From Orientallactaga sibirica (Eukaryota; Chordata; Mammalia; Rodentia; Dipodidae), in assembly GCA_036365145.1 (NCBI GenBank), contig JAEOAD010002232.1, forward strand, positions 2,425,001 through 2,489,000: a DNA stretch of 64,000 bases, read 5' to 3'. Positions 43,923 through 55,424 of the stretch are shown one piece after another (position 1 is the stretch's first letter; each line of letters opens with the position of its first letter). Below the pieces are notes generated by a model. The model was not told the origin of the DNA. It saw only the letters and a program-made list of their open reading frames with translations, and made no database searches. A program made the translations under genes and the position numbers.

Positions 43923-45376
43923 TCTCCTGTCACTTCCTCCCATATTCAGATACCTGCCCTGAGCTAGTCAAATGGCTGAAGGTTCCATCCTGACCTTCTC
44001 ATTAGATGGTCAGCATCCTGGGGGACCTCAACAGGCTAAGCTGATCTCCTGGGTGACCCTGAGCACTTTCTCCTTACTGGACGCTGAGAATCATGCACAT
44101 GTAACGGCACCTGCATGGAGCCCAGCAATGCTGAGCTTTGGGCTCAGATACACCCGATGCTCTGAGCGTGTTGGTGAGGCTCCTAAAATCCAGTGGCCAT
44201 CTGGGAGTCCAGCTGCATTCTGTGCACATGAGGACACTACGACTTGCTGGGGGATGCTAAGATGCCCTGACATGGTCCCTCAACAATCTGCCCTGCTGAG
44301 TCAACTCCCTTCCCCCAGTGACTGCCAACCTCTGTGATCCAAAGTGGAGTTCTGAGTTAACCATCACGAACACCAGGCAGGAACACCAAGACAGAGTCTC
44401 CCGTGGGTCACACACCCTATTCTTTGAGCCCCACTCTGGGTGAGGCCTGGAGCAAACCTCCTGGTCACTTCTGATTCCTCCTGGGTCTGACTGGGTTCTA
44501 GGCTAGCTCCCTTCCTGGGGGGTGGACAGGGCACCTGCAGCAAAAAGGAGAAGATTTGCTGTAGCTTCCCAGAACAGTTGGTCCATTTAGCCAGAACCTA
44601 CACTGGAAGGCCTGGGCAGAGTCCCTAGGAAGGAGCTGCTGGGTGGTCTGCCTCGGTGGTCAGCTTGGAGCCCAGGCTCCCAGGAGAGAAACACAACACC
44701 ACCACAGAAGCCTCTACAGCAGAGCTGGGCCCGGGACAACCGCTGGGTGGGTTCTGTGGGTCAGTCCCTGCGCTGTTATCTAGATGTTCCTATTGTCTAG
44801 ATCTGGCTAGACAAACCACGGGGGCTCCACTGAGGCTCTGGCGCTGACCACTCTCCCACTCCCTCGGCACCAAGCACCCTCTGCCTTCTGATACCTTCTT
44901 ATCCTCCCCTGTGCTGTTATCTAACACTGGGTGACCCTTGAAATTGCTCTGGGTCTTTATCTTGCCTTGACAAGCCTGCATGATCCGCAAGGCCCTGCTC
45001 CATCCTGTACCTGACCCGGTTTCAGGCCCAGACCTAATACACCCACTCCAGCACAGGCCTTCCTGACCAACCTCCTTAGCTCTCCTGCCCATGGCCACCA
45101 GTGGCTCTTCCCAGTGTCCTCCCAGCTGCGAGAACATCAAAGCTAAAGGCTGCTAGGACCCTCCCATGCCACATTCTCCAAAGCCAGGACTTGCCCTCAT
45201 CCTACCGTATTCCAGAGCCTTCTTAAGACAATTCATTCCAAGAATGAAGCCCTGAGGATCTGCTGCATGTTGTGCCCTACACATGTCAAAGGACACGGGA
45301 GTCACAGGACCAACATTATGCAAGGTCACTAGCCAGCCTGAGAGCCGCATCCTCATCCTCTGCCAGAGTCAGACTG

Positions 45377-45502
45377 GGGGCTGGAGAGATGGCTTAGTGG
45401 TTAAGGCGTTTGCCTGCAAAGCCAAAGGATCTAGGTTCGATTCTCCAGGACCCATGTAAGCTAGATGCACAAGGGGGCGCATGCATCTGGCATTCATTTT
45501 CA
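45377..45502 (+). mobile_element. DIP SINE, 3'-truncated
   Basis: The head and first 125 bp are intact (gctggagagatggcttagtg, ggttcgattctccagg). The sequence stops after atgcatctggcattcatttt with no tail. Confidence 0.85.
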
Positions 45503-45764
45503 CTCCCACTCCCAAGACAGGGCAACATAAGGGATGAGTGGGATCTGATCCTGGTGCCCCTTGCCCACCATGTGACTCTGGGCTGCTGTCAGTGGGCCTC
45601 TTCACCTGTGAGGCAAGGTGATGCCGATGAAAGTCTCACCTCATGAGGAGCTGTAAGCATGAAGCATGAGGACACAGCAAACACTCACTTAGCACTTGGC
45701 TTCACAACCATCTCTGCTGTCCCTCACTCTGTATTTTACACTATCCCACCTCTCTGCCTTTCCA

Positions 45765-45935
45765 AATTACACTCTTGCCCTTGGAGCCAGCCCCCGGGCA
45801 CGCCTTCTCCGAGAAGCTGTCTTTGGCCATTCTGGCTGCCAATGGGGACTACTATCTGTGAGCTTCAGTTCTCTGTGACCTTGCCCCTTTCTCAGGCCTT
45901 AAACTTGTCATGCCCTGCCTGGGCCTCAGTCCCTC
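45765..45935 (-). mobile_element. Possible L2 fragment, antisense
   Basis: The run gcacgccttctccgagaagc followed by a pyrimidine-rich stretch resembles the antisense end of L2. This is weak similarity judged by eye. Confidence 0.3.
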
Positions 45936-46673
45936 TTTTGGGTTCCAGGGTGGCCACAGCTCTGCCAAGTGGCATGGACTCATAGTGTGACCCATTCTCT
46001 TTTCTGGGCCCTGGGGTAGCAGGCTGGGCCGCACCACTGGCTTTATTCAAAAGCCTCTGGGTTTGTTAGTAAGACTGACTTGGGGCATGCTGGGAAGGGA
46101 GAAGAAGTGCGTCCTGCTCTGAACCTGGTGGGGCACCTCAGGTGAAGGCCAGAAAGCTCCCTCTAGCATCCGGGCCCTTCTCAGGTGACACCCCTCTCCA
46201 GTGTCCCTCTTGGGGTAGTCACAGCCCCCAGGCAGCTCTCTTTCTCTGAGCAATAGCTACCTGAACCACTGCCCAGCTGGAACAGAGACAGTTCTAACCT
46301 GCTTCCAAGAGACCCATGGAGTGTCTGCAGCCTGGAACAAGTTCCACACTGCCTGTGGGGATGGCAGTGGGGCTGCACTGTACAGGCTGGCCAACCCAGT
46401 CTTTGGGACCAAGATGCCATGCTAGAAGGCAGAGGTGACTTTCTGGGAGAAAGCATTCCTTTCCCTTCCCTCCACAAGCTCTCCTCTTGGAAGCCACCTT
46501 GACCCCAGCTCACAGCAGCATTCAAAACAGCCGCATGGCTCACTGCTCACTGGACCTTCTGGCCTCTCTCTGTACATCACCTTAGATGAAGAACTCACCT
46601 CACACAGAAGCACAGCCACAAAGCTGAATAACTGTGGCTCTAGGCTACATTTGGACTGGGCTGTGTTTTCTTT

Positions 46674-46879
46674 TTCCTTTTCAAAAAAACATATATTTCA
46701 TTGATTTATTTGAGAGAGTGAGAGAATGGGCATGCCAGGGCCTGTAGGCACTGAAAATGAATGCCAGATGCATGCGCCCCCTTGTGCATCTAGCTTACAT
46801 GGGTCCTGGAGAATCGAACCTAGATCCTTTGGCTTTGCAGGCAAACGCCTTAACCACTAAGCCATCTCTCCAGCCCCCA
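46674..46879 (-). mobile_element. DIP SINE, antisense, with target site duplication
   Basis: Perfect duplication ggctgtgttttcttt at 46659-46673 and 46880-46894. The tail is A/T-mixed. Confidence 0.93.
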
Positions 46880-47285
46880 GGCTGTGTTTTCTTTAGCTGG
46901 CTAGCTACTTTAAAAATATTTCATCCAACATTCATAAACTAAAAGATTTCATGTAAACATCTACACTCTAAGCTTTTCTTGAGACGTCCAGAAGCTCTAG
47001 CAACTGTGGCCCACCTTTCTGCATTGTCACTGTCACCTAAAGCTAAGGAATGCTGGCTCCTTCAGGCCCTGGCTCTCCCTATCACATCCTACAGCCATCA
47101 CTAACATGATTCTCCTCACGAACATGTTGCCTGCCTGGTCCTCCAGATGTCTGAGTATGATAGTCTCCTACAGGACAGGAAGAGGAGTGTAAAAATAAGA
47201 TTGCCTCTAAGCACTGGGAAATAAATCTAGAACAAGGGTTGTCCCCTGGGACCTAGATTGTGACCACACAGAAATGAGCAAAGTA

Positions 47286-47540
47286 GGGCTAGAGAGATGG
47301 CTTAGTAATTAAGGCATTTGCCTACAAAGCCCAAGGACTCATGTTCGACTCCCCAGATCCCACATAAGCCAGATGCATAAGGTGACACATATGCAAGGTC
47401 ACACCTGTGCACAAGGTGGCACACATGTCTGGAGTTCGATTACAGAGGCTGGAGGGCCAGGTATGCCAATTAACTCTCTCTCTCTCTCTTGCTCTCTCTC
47501 TCTTTCATAAAAAAAAAAGGCCAGTTTGTTGGGCTTGCGA

Positions 47541-47604
<64 letters not shown>

Positions 47605-47696
47605 AGAAAGAGAGGGGAGAAGGAAGGAAGAAAAAGAGAGAGAGAGAGTGAAAGAAAGGAGAGAGAGAGAAAGAAAGAGAGAAAGAAAGGGAGAAA
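47286..47696 (+). mobile_element. DIP SINE, long-body variant, with an expanded (GAAA)n tail
   Basis: The SINE body (47286-47518) is followed by a 20-bp spacer and a purine tract up to 47700. The duplication gaaatgagcaaagt (47271-47284) and gaaatgtgcaaagt (47697-47710) flanks the whole unit, so the microsatellite probably grew from the insert's tail. Confidence 0.82.
47539..47604. repeat. (GAAA)n microsatellite
   Basis: About 16 uninterrupted units. An irregular purine-only stretch (gagagg, aaggaag) continues to about 47700. The lysine-rich open frames over it are artefacts. Confidence 0.95.
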
Positions 47697-48574
47697 GAAA
47701 TGTGCAAAGTCACAGTACTGAGTAAGAAAGCAAGACTTCCGGACCAGTGGGACTCAGCCTCGCTTGGTGGAAGACAGCCACAAAGCTCTTGACTCAGAGG
47801 GACTGGGCTGCCCTGGACAGAGGAAAGCAGGTTACTTCAGAAGGCAGCTCAGCCACTGTCCAGCGATGGGATGCCCCTTCTAGGTGAATCAGGGAGTGAA
47901 GAAAGGCCAAGGGTGCACCCTGCTCCCCTTCAGATCCCCCAGATCAGCCCTACTATGGGACTGAGTGGCTGGCTCTAGCCAGACCAGAGTTCTTAGCAGC
48001 AGACACTCACGCATCCTTTTCCTTGGCCCCGGGGCTCACACAGACATTCAGTTCATTTTTTGTAAGAGTGGGGATAGGTTTCTAGGAAGCAGAAAATGGC
48101 CAGCAGAGAACGGATGCTCTGTCCCCATGGTGTTAGCAGGCAGGCCGCCGATGGGCAGAGAGACAGGTGGTGGCACAGGGCAGGTGGAGGCAGCTCGGAC
48201 AGCTGGCAAAAGGCCGGCCCCTGCTCTTCTGGGAAGTCTTTATATATCGTGAACAACATCCAAGTCTGCTGGACAACTGTGGGCATCCCAAGTCTGATCC
48301 ACGCCCTGGGCTCTCATGGTGTGTCCTGAATTCTTGGTGAGCCCTGGAGACAGAGCACTAAACAGTGAGAAGCCCAGACTCAGAACCCTGGCCTGGCCTC
48401 CAGCAGTTCACCCTGGCTGCCTTTGCTCCTCCTGTTCACACGGAGGCCACTGATCCTTACCAAAACACCCTAGCAAGCTGACAATATCGAGTTCCCTAAC
48501 AACGGCTTGTTTCCAAGCCAATTCCCCTCCACTTCCATACATGCTTTCCAATACGATCACAAATGCTCCAACAA

Positions 48575-48760
48575 CGCAGAAAAGTAACTTCTCATTTACA
48601 AAGCACTTATAACAGGCTAGGTCCCGTGCTATGTGGATTTTAATCTGGAAGACCATCCTCTAATACAGGCACCATTTTTGTCCCCATTATACAAATGAAG
48701 AAACTGGGGCAGATGGGGTGGCCTGCAGTCACCTGGCTCATAAGAGATTGAGTCTGAACT
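48575..48760 (-). mobile_element. MIR SINE (ancient), antisense
   Basis: acaaagcacttataacaggc, tttgtccccattatacaaat, gaagaaactggggcag, then a cctgcagtcacctggctcat end in the reverse order of MIR. Confidence 0.7.
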
Positions 48761-49402
48761 GGAATCCACACACAATGGCTCCGAAAGGTGACCACTCCAA
48801 CTCAACGCAATGAGGATACCCAGAGCTCCCTTCACTCCATGCTTAGCATCCCCCACAAGCTGCTGGGCCCCACAATCACTCCAAGCTCCAAGTCAAGCCT
48901 TTGGGTCCTGTACAGGCAACAGTACAACAGGTCTGAGCAATACAGGTGATCAGAGTCATTCCAGGATCCGTGGAAGGCAGCCCTGATCTCACACCCCTGC
49001 GCCGTAGGTCCCTGAGCTCTTAATAGCCTTGTGGTTGCAGGTGGGTGGAGCAAACACCACTGACTCTCTTTTATAGCTGAGGACTGTGGAGCAGTCTATC
49101 TTGCTGGATAGGGCAGGATGATAAGGCAGAATCCTGACTCTAGCCCTGGGCATTTGCATTGTCACAGATATAACATGAACCAATGACTGACTGGACATTC
49201 CGGTTGAACTGTGGTGAGGCAAGGATGCAGAAGGGTGAAGGGAAAAGAGATAGGACGGAACACAAGGTCCTACAAGCTACAGAATTCTTCTGAGAAAAGG
49301 TAGAAAAATGAAGCCTGATAGATCTTAAATGTTCACAAGCTATATCCTCCACCTTGCAGTTTGAATTTACAGCCCCAATTATGAAATCTCCAGAAAAGAT
49401 TA

Positions 49403-49539
49403 ATCTTTCTTTCCTTTTCATTTCTTTTCTCTTTTCCTTTCCCTCCCCCCTCTTTCTTTCTCTCTCTTTCTTTCTCTCTCTCCCTTCCTTCCTTCCTTCC
49501 TTCCTTCCTTCCTTCCTTCCTTCCTTCCTTCCTTCCTTC

Positions 49540-49598
<59 letters not shown>

Positions 49599-49599
49599 T
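49403..49599. repeat. Pyrimidine tract with (TTCC)n and (TTTC)n
   Basis: Nearly 200 bp that are mostly C and T. They include about 14 TTCC units (49484-49541) and then about 14 TTTC units (49542-49599). It directly precedes an antisense B1, so it probably began as that element's A-tail. Confidence 0.95.
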
Positions 49600-49742
49600 G
49601 TTTTTCCACAGAGGGTCTCACTCTAGCCTGGGATGACCTGGAATTCACTCTCTATTTTCAGGGTGACCTCGAACTCATAACAATCCTCCTGCCTCTGCCT
49701 CCCGAGTGCTGGGATTAAAAGCGTGCACTACTATGCCTGGTG
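49600..49742 (-). mobile_element. B1 SINE, antisense
   Basis: tttttccacagagggtctca, gggtgacctcgaactcataa and gctgggattaaaagcgtgca. Confidence 0.9.
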
Positions 49743-49834
49743 AATCTATATTTTCTTCTGACTATGGAAGGGCAGAGACAGAGGAATGGGGGGGGGTATA
49801 GGAGTTTGGTTTTTTTTTTTTTTTTTTTTTTGAG

Positions 49835-49950
49835 ATGATGAAGGTGGTAACAGTTGCGTATCTGCATTATATTGCACCCCATTTAACTACATCTTATTCC
49901 TATGTATGACATATGAATTATATCTTAATAATTCTGTTAAACAGTTAACA
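49835..49950 (+). mobile_element. Possible ancient L1 3' end
   Basis: tgatgaaggtggtaacagtt, then gacatatgaattatatctta and ataattctgtta, as at the 3' ends of old L1 copies. The stretch is short. Confidence 0.4.
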
Positions 49951-50199
49951 TATCAACATGAGTTGGCTTCATATCACTGCCTTGGGTTGGGATCTCTTGT
50001 TGGGTAGGGTAGCTTAGAGACCTCTTCAGAGAGAATTGGTTGTGAGAATCAAGGAAGAGCAAATAAATAAAAGAGCATCCGTGAAGCATCTTTGAAAATG
50101 CATTGAGTGTTAGCTCCTACTAGATCTGAGAGAACTTTCTGCAGCTTCTTTGAGGGGAATCTGTTGCTGTACCAAAACTGAGGATGCATCTAAGGACAC

Positions 50200-50460
50200 A
50201 TCTCTATCCACCCACCTATTTGTCCATCCATCCACCTGTCTATCCATCAAGACACCTACTTACCTACCCACCCACCCATCCATCATCCTCTGTCCAACCA
50301 TCCACCCCCTCCATCCTCACCCTCACTCTGCTGAATGATATTCATCCATCTCCACACCCCTCCTTCCATTCATGCATTCGTCCATCTACCCACCCATCTA
50401 CTCACCCATCTATTCACACACCTATCCATTCATCCACCACCCATCCACATAAGCAGTCAA
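50200..50460. repeat. CCAY-rich imperfect tandem repeat
   Basis: About 250 bp built from ccatccac, ctacccac and related 4- and 8-bp units, poor in G. The P/S/H-rich open frames are artefacts of it. Confidence 0.85.
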
Positions 50461-50902
50461 CCAGGCAGCCAACAGCCACGCATGCAACAGGCACTTTCTC
50501 AAGCCCAGTGTTCTGTGTCAGGAACACCACAGGAAAGGCAAAACACACCCAGGCATCTATGCTATATATAATGAACCAAGTGCCGCACAAGCACAGAAGG
50601 GCAACAATGACATGTGACAGAAACATCACTTATTTTTGATTAGTTTGACCTACTTGTCAGGAAAACACACATGTAACTATTAGATATTAGGACCAGACAA
50701 GATGCTACAAAGTGAAGCCATCAACTATAAGGCCATGACCAGGTTATGAGGCACAAAGAATAGAAACAAATGCTGCCAATTTAAACTGTCTTAATGTTTC
50801 CCTGATGGACCCACATGCAGAGTCATCAGTTACACAGGCCCCAGGTAGCTCTAAGGTTGTCTCCTGTCTTCTCGGGGATTTGGTCATTTCTCCTACTTTG
50901 GA

Positions 50903-51060
50903 TGGTATGTGGCACATCCTTGTCATTCCAGTATTTGGGAGGCTGCAGCAGAAGGGTCACAAGTTTGAGGTACAGCTTGGGCTACACAGCAAATTCAAGG
51001 CTAGCATGGACTACTTAAGTGAGACTTTGTGTCAAAACAAAACAAAACAAAACAAAAAAA
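50903..51060 (+). mobile_element. B1-type SINE, old, sense
   Basis: gtatgtggcacatccttgtc, cagtatttgggaggctgcag, ggctacacagcaaattcaag, then an (AAAAC)n tail. Confidence 0.8.
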
Positions 51061-51401
51061 GCTACTAATGAATCATCATGCTGAGATCCTTCTGAAGGCA
51101 CAGGGAATGATAATTACACAAGCAAGCACATGGACAACCTACAATATACCTAGTTCAATTGAGGTCGTAGCAGTATAAACAGTATGGTCACATCCACGCA
51201 GGCTCAGCATGACGGTATTGTGCCTACCATCTGGCCACAGCAAAGGTGCCATGCCAGTGACAGAAGATGCACTTGGACTCAAGAGATCCTGGCTGTGAGA
51301 AGAACTGCTTTCTAGGACCCATGAAATAAGCAAGCCCATCCCTCATGGAGCTAGTATGGATGAGACACACAAAATCCCTTATGAGGCTAGGATGCATGCG
51401 G

Positions 51402-51451
51402 CATGCACGCGCAAGCGTGCGCGCACGCGCACACACACACACACACACACA
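51402..51451. repeat. Alternating purine-pyrimidine tract, (CG/CA)n
   Basis: Begins gcatgcacgcgc and passes through gtgcgcgcacgcgc into about ten CA units. Mixed CG and CA alternation is the classic Z-DNA-prone pattern. Confidence 0.9.
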
Positions 51452-52634
51452 AAACCCCACAGGGCCTGAACTAAACTGCTGCATTCCTAAGATTCCAGCC
51501 AATAGCTTTCTTTCCACTCCTTCAGGCTGCCTCAGCAGACTAGCCTCTCTAAGCGGGCCCTGCACCTTTTTGTTTAAAAACACTCCACCACAGGCTTTGA
51601 AAGCTTTCAGGACAGAGGCCAACACATCAGTGTACAGTCTTGATCCCAAAGGCTGTGTAGATGGGCAATGGGAAAGCTCCTCTCAATGCCCTCTCAGGAA
51701 CTGGCTTTGAAGTGTGGACAGGAGGCATGCACTGGTTTCTAGTTGCCTGAAATGGCATTTCCACATAGCAGGCTGCAGGCCTGGCTTCCACTCCACAGTT
51801 CTGTGCTGGGTTGACAGATGAGACTGCCAGGTGTTTCCTGTGCACTCACAGCCCTCTCCGGGGGACAGTCGCTGGGAACATCCCGAGTACATCACCTACA
51901 CACAGTCTGGCAATACCCTTGCTTGGCCGTCCCCGAGCCTGGTGAACTCCAGTGTCTACACGCTCAGAAGACATCTGTCTTAGGGGCACTGGCTCAGGAT
52001 GGGAGATAACACACAGCCCTTCTGTGAGCCTGGAATTGCAGCTCTGGCCCTTTGACATGGACAAGGATTAACATGGTCAGGGTCTCGTTGTAGCCTCAAA
52101 ACCTCCTTCTTGTTTTTTTCGAAAACTGAGTAAAGAATGGGCCTCAGGCTTTAGGGGAGAGGGGAGGTCTCAGTTGAACGAAGCTGAGACACACTCCCCT
52201 CCACTCAGGGCTGGAGCCTGAATGACTAAAAGACTGAGCTGGAAGCATGTCTGCCTGACACTGAGACCAGTGGCTGGGGGAATACCGAGTCTATGAGCCA
52301 AGAGTGAGGAAGCGCTTCTCTGATTCCAGCAAGATTCACTGTCTCCCCAGGGACCCGCCTTGTGGGAGACGTCACTGATGCAGGCAAGCTGTCCTGGGAC
52401 TGACAGTGCAGGAAACCACTTGGGTTAATGAAGAAAGGGCAGTACTAGTTAATATGCTGACAGAGAAGGACAAATTTGTCCATCTTTCCTGGCACCATCC
52501 AAGAGAAAGCGAGGATTGGTCAGGGGAAAACAACCCACCATCCCAGACTGATAGACAGTGACAAGCCAACACCAGGGCTGGGGACAACTGAGCTGTTGGA
52601 GCTCGAATGAGCTCTTGGCTCTGGCTCTGTCATT

Positions 52635-52760
52635 AAACACCTGTCACTGGCTCAGTGCCTGCTAGGAACCATGCTAGACCCTGGGCCACCAACACGAGCC
52701 AGGCATAGGATCTGCCCTAAGGACACCTCTATGGCAGCAAGAAGGCTAAAGGCAGTGTGT
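52635..52760 (+). mobile_element. L2-like fragment (ancient), sense
   Basis: gcctgctaggaaccatgcta, gaccctgggccaccaacacg, then atctgccctaaggacacc, similar to the 3' end of L2. Confidence 0.45.
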
Positions 52761-52983
52761 CAAGGACACGGCAGCAAGTTTGGAGCGCAAGTGTCCAGGT
52801 GGAGCTGGCACAGCGTGACTTGGGCTTTAGAGCCTGTCCCTTCTCTCCTGTGTGACACTCAGCAGTTCTACCCTCATGCTGATGTCATGATAAACAGGGG
52901 ACCTTGGGACAGACCCACACACAGGGAGAGCGCCATGGGAAGAGGAAGGCAGATTGAGTGACGCATTCGAAGCGAAGGGACAG

Positions 52984-53118
52984 CTGGGTATGGTGGCTGC
53001 TGCGTGTCTGTAATCCTAGCGCTGAGGAGGCGGAGGCAGGAGGACGGTGAGTTCCAGACCAGCTTGGACTACAAAGTGAGACCTTGTCTCAAACAAAATG
53101 AAACAAACAAAACAAACG
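52984..53118 (+). mobile_element. B1-type SINE, sense
   Basis: cagctgggtatggtggctgc, tgtaatcctagcgctgagga, gtgagttccagaccagcttg, then an AAAC-rich tail. Confidence 0.88.
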
Positions 53119-53279
53119 GGAAGCCAGGGCACACCACAATTTGCCAGCAAAATAGCACCAGAAGCTGGGGAGAACACAGAGCAGATTCCCTGTCATGCTG
53201 TCTGGAGGAGCCAGCCCCATGCCCTGTGTAAACCACCAAGATTCTAGTCCTTTGATACGGAGCCCCAGCAAAAGAGTAC

Positions 53280-53345
53280 ACCATTTGTGTACAACACACA
53301 GTACATATGCAACATCCACACATACACCGCACATATACATACACA
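53280..53345. repeat. AC-rich low-complexity tract
   Basis: Irregular cacat, acac and atac units. The matching frames encode C/V- or T/H-rich nonsense. Confidence 0.7.
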
Positions 53346-54118
53346 ACCAGGTAATACTTTCCTACATTACTAAAACAGAAACCAACACTGTAACCTTCAC
53401 AGAGGTGTATGGACAGGCATCCTGAGCCTCCACTGTGGAGGGGTGGCACTAATGACCCTGCTGGGGTGTCCCTTCTTGGGCGCTGTAGCGTGTGTCATCT
53501 GGAATTCGGGTCTCGGGACTTGCTTCCTTGGAGAGTTCTCCTCTTCCCTGCCCATGCAACACAGCAACAGGCACAGTGATCTGTGAGTTCCAGCCCTCGA
53601 TTCTGCCAGCAAGGTCAAGGAGTGCACCTGGTGTTCCAGGCGAGGAGGACAGGGCAGAGCCGGGGAAGGAGAATGGTGGAGGAGGCTGAGTAGAGAGCAG
53701 CAGCCCCAGCATGTGGGAGTGCTCATTTGAGAATCTAGTCTCACACAGCTACCCAGCCAGCTTCCCATCTGTGTAACTGCCACCCTCCAGATAGCCAGGC
53801 TGTACCTCTGGCCAGTGCATTTAGACCAGCTGACAAGGCCCCCAGCATGGTGGTGCGGGCCACAGGCCTCTGCTCTCCTACTGTGGGATCTGAGCAAGCA
53901 GGTCAAATATGTACTTTATGGGGCCCAGGCAAGAATGCAGACCTTCTTGTTTTAAGTCAGAATTCAAAACATCAACAGTACCATTAACCACCTGAGCTTG
54001 GGGCTTGAGTCTGCTTGTGATGACTCCCCAACCCCTCCTGAAGAGGGCACGCCTGGCCCAGTCTGGGTTCTCCATGACCCCAAATACATTGCCCAGTACA
54101 TTTCAGAAAGAGAGGTGG

Positions 54119-54384
54119 GGGCTGGAGAGATGGCTTAGCAGTTAAGGCGCCTGCCTGAGAAGCCTAAGAATGCCCATGTGAATCTCCAGGTCCCACGTTT
54201 AGCCAGACACAAAAGTGACACAAGCACACAATGTCGCACATGCCCACAAGGGGGCGCAGGCATCTGAAGTTTGTTCACAGTGGCTGAGAGGCCGCTGGTG
54301 TGCCCATTCTCCCTCTGTCTCTCTCAAATTAAAAGGAATGAAGGAAGGGAGGGAGGGAGAGAGGGGGAGAGAGGGAGGGAGGGA
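54119..54384 (+). mobile_element. DIP SINE, long-body variant, with a (GGGA)n tail
   Basis: The extra block gcacacaatgtcgcacatgc is present. The short A-tail is replaced by a purine tract (about 54340-54384). gaggtggg flanks both ends. Confidence 0.85.
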
Positions 54385-54623
54385 GGAGGTGGGACAGGAG
54401 AAGCACCTGATAGGTCCACATCACTTTGGTAGGAGTGAGTACCTTACTGATCTTCCAGAAATTTCTACCATATGGTGCGTTAGTGAATGCTATAACAGAT
54501 ATTAAGGAAAAGAAATGAATGCACTATAAGCCACACCAGGCCTGGCCCACTGAGGTGAAAGCTGCTCTTATCTTGCTTGACTCACTAATCTGTGCCCATC
54601 ACCTTGATTTTAGACCTCATTTC

Positions 54624-54819
54624 CTAATTAGTTAATTGAGTTTGTGTCTATGTGTGGGTATGTGAGAGTGCACAGGGGCCTCTTGCCACCGCAAATGAAC
54701 ACCAGACTCTTGCACCACTTTTTGCAGCCAGCTTACATGGGTGGCTTGGGAATTGAATCTGGCCTGGCAGGTTTTGCAGGCAAGCACCTTTAACCACTGA
54801 GCTGTCTTTCTTTTCAGCC
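54624..54819 (-). mobile_element. DIP SINE, antisense, old
   Basis: cacaggggcctcttgccacc, tgcaggcaagcacctttaac, cactgagctgtctttc. The GA-rich tract has eroded to mixed sequence. Confidence 0.75.
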
Positions 54820-54946
54820 TCACTTTCTTCTTTTTAACCTTCTAGTATTGAAGAATATAGGAAAAGGTCTACACTCTAAATAATAATTATATATTGGTAA
54901 TTAACAATATATTAGTATCAACATATTATTAAAATATCAATGCCAA

Positions 54947-55124
54947 GGCTGGAGGGATGGCTTAGCAGTTAAAGCGTTTGCCTGCAAAGCCAAAGGACCA
55001 GGTTTGATTCCTCAGGACCCATGTAAGACAGATGTACAAGGTGGTGCATGCATTTGGAGTTCATTTGCAGTGGCTGAAGGCCCTAGCATACCCATTCTGT
55101 CTCTGTCTCTCTCCCTCTCAAATA

Positions 55125-55154
<30 letters not shown>
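54947..55154 (+). mobile_element. DIP SINE, sense, with an (AAT)n tail
   Basis: ggctggagggatggcttagc head and a full body. The tail is about ten AAT units (55122-55153). A likely duplication, aatcaatgc, sits at about 55208, so the insertion may extend that far. Confidence 0.87.
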
Positions 55155-55156
<2 letters not shown>

Positions 55157-55249
55157 AAAATACCTGCTGACTGGCTGGCTCAACCAAGAGCCATAATATT
55201 AAAAAAAATCAATGCAAATGAAGATAATTTGACATGGATTTAGTCAAGT

Positions 55250-55255
<6 letters not shown>

Positions 55256-55282
<27 letters not shown>

Positions 55283-55424
55283 GTTTTTCAAGGTAGGGTC
55301 TCACTCTGGTCCAGGCGGACCTGGAATTAACTATGTAGTCTCAGGGTGGCCTCGAACTCTCGGCGATCCTCCTACCTCTGCCTCCCAAGTGCTGGGATTA
55401 AAGGCGTGTGCCACCACACCCGGC
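55256..55424 (-). mobile_element. B1 SINE, antisense, with perfect target duplication
   Basis: 15-bp duplication tagtcaagtcctttt at 55241-55255 and 55425-55439. Poly(T) and an intact body suggest a young copy. Confidence 0.95.

Noticed and set aside
47407..47725. Lysine/arginine/glutamate-rich open frames
   Set aside because: They are simply the (GAAA)n microsatellite translated.
50200..50460. Repeated short units resembling a CRISPR-type array
   Set aside because: The units are 4-8 bp and irregular with no spacer structure, and the DNA is mammalian.
53397..53906. 169-codon open frame on the minus strand
   Set aside because: No recognisable domain or splice context. It overlaps several other chance frames in a GC-rich stretch.
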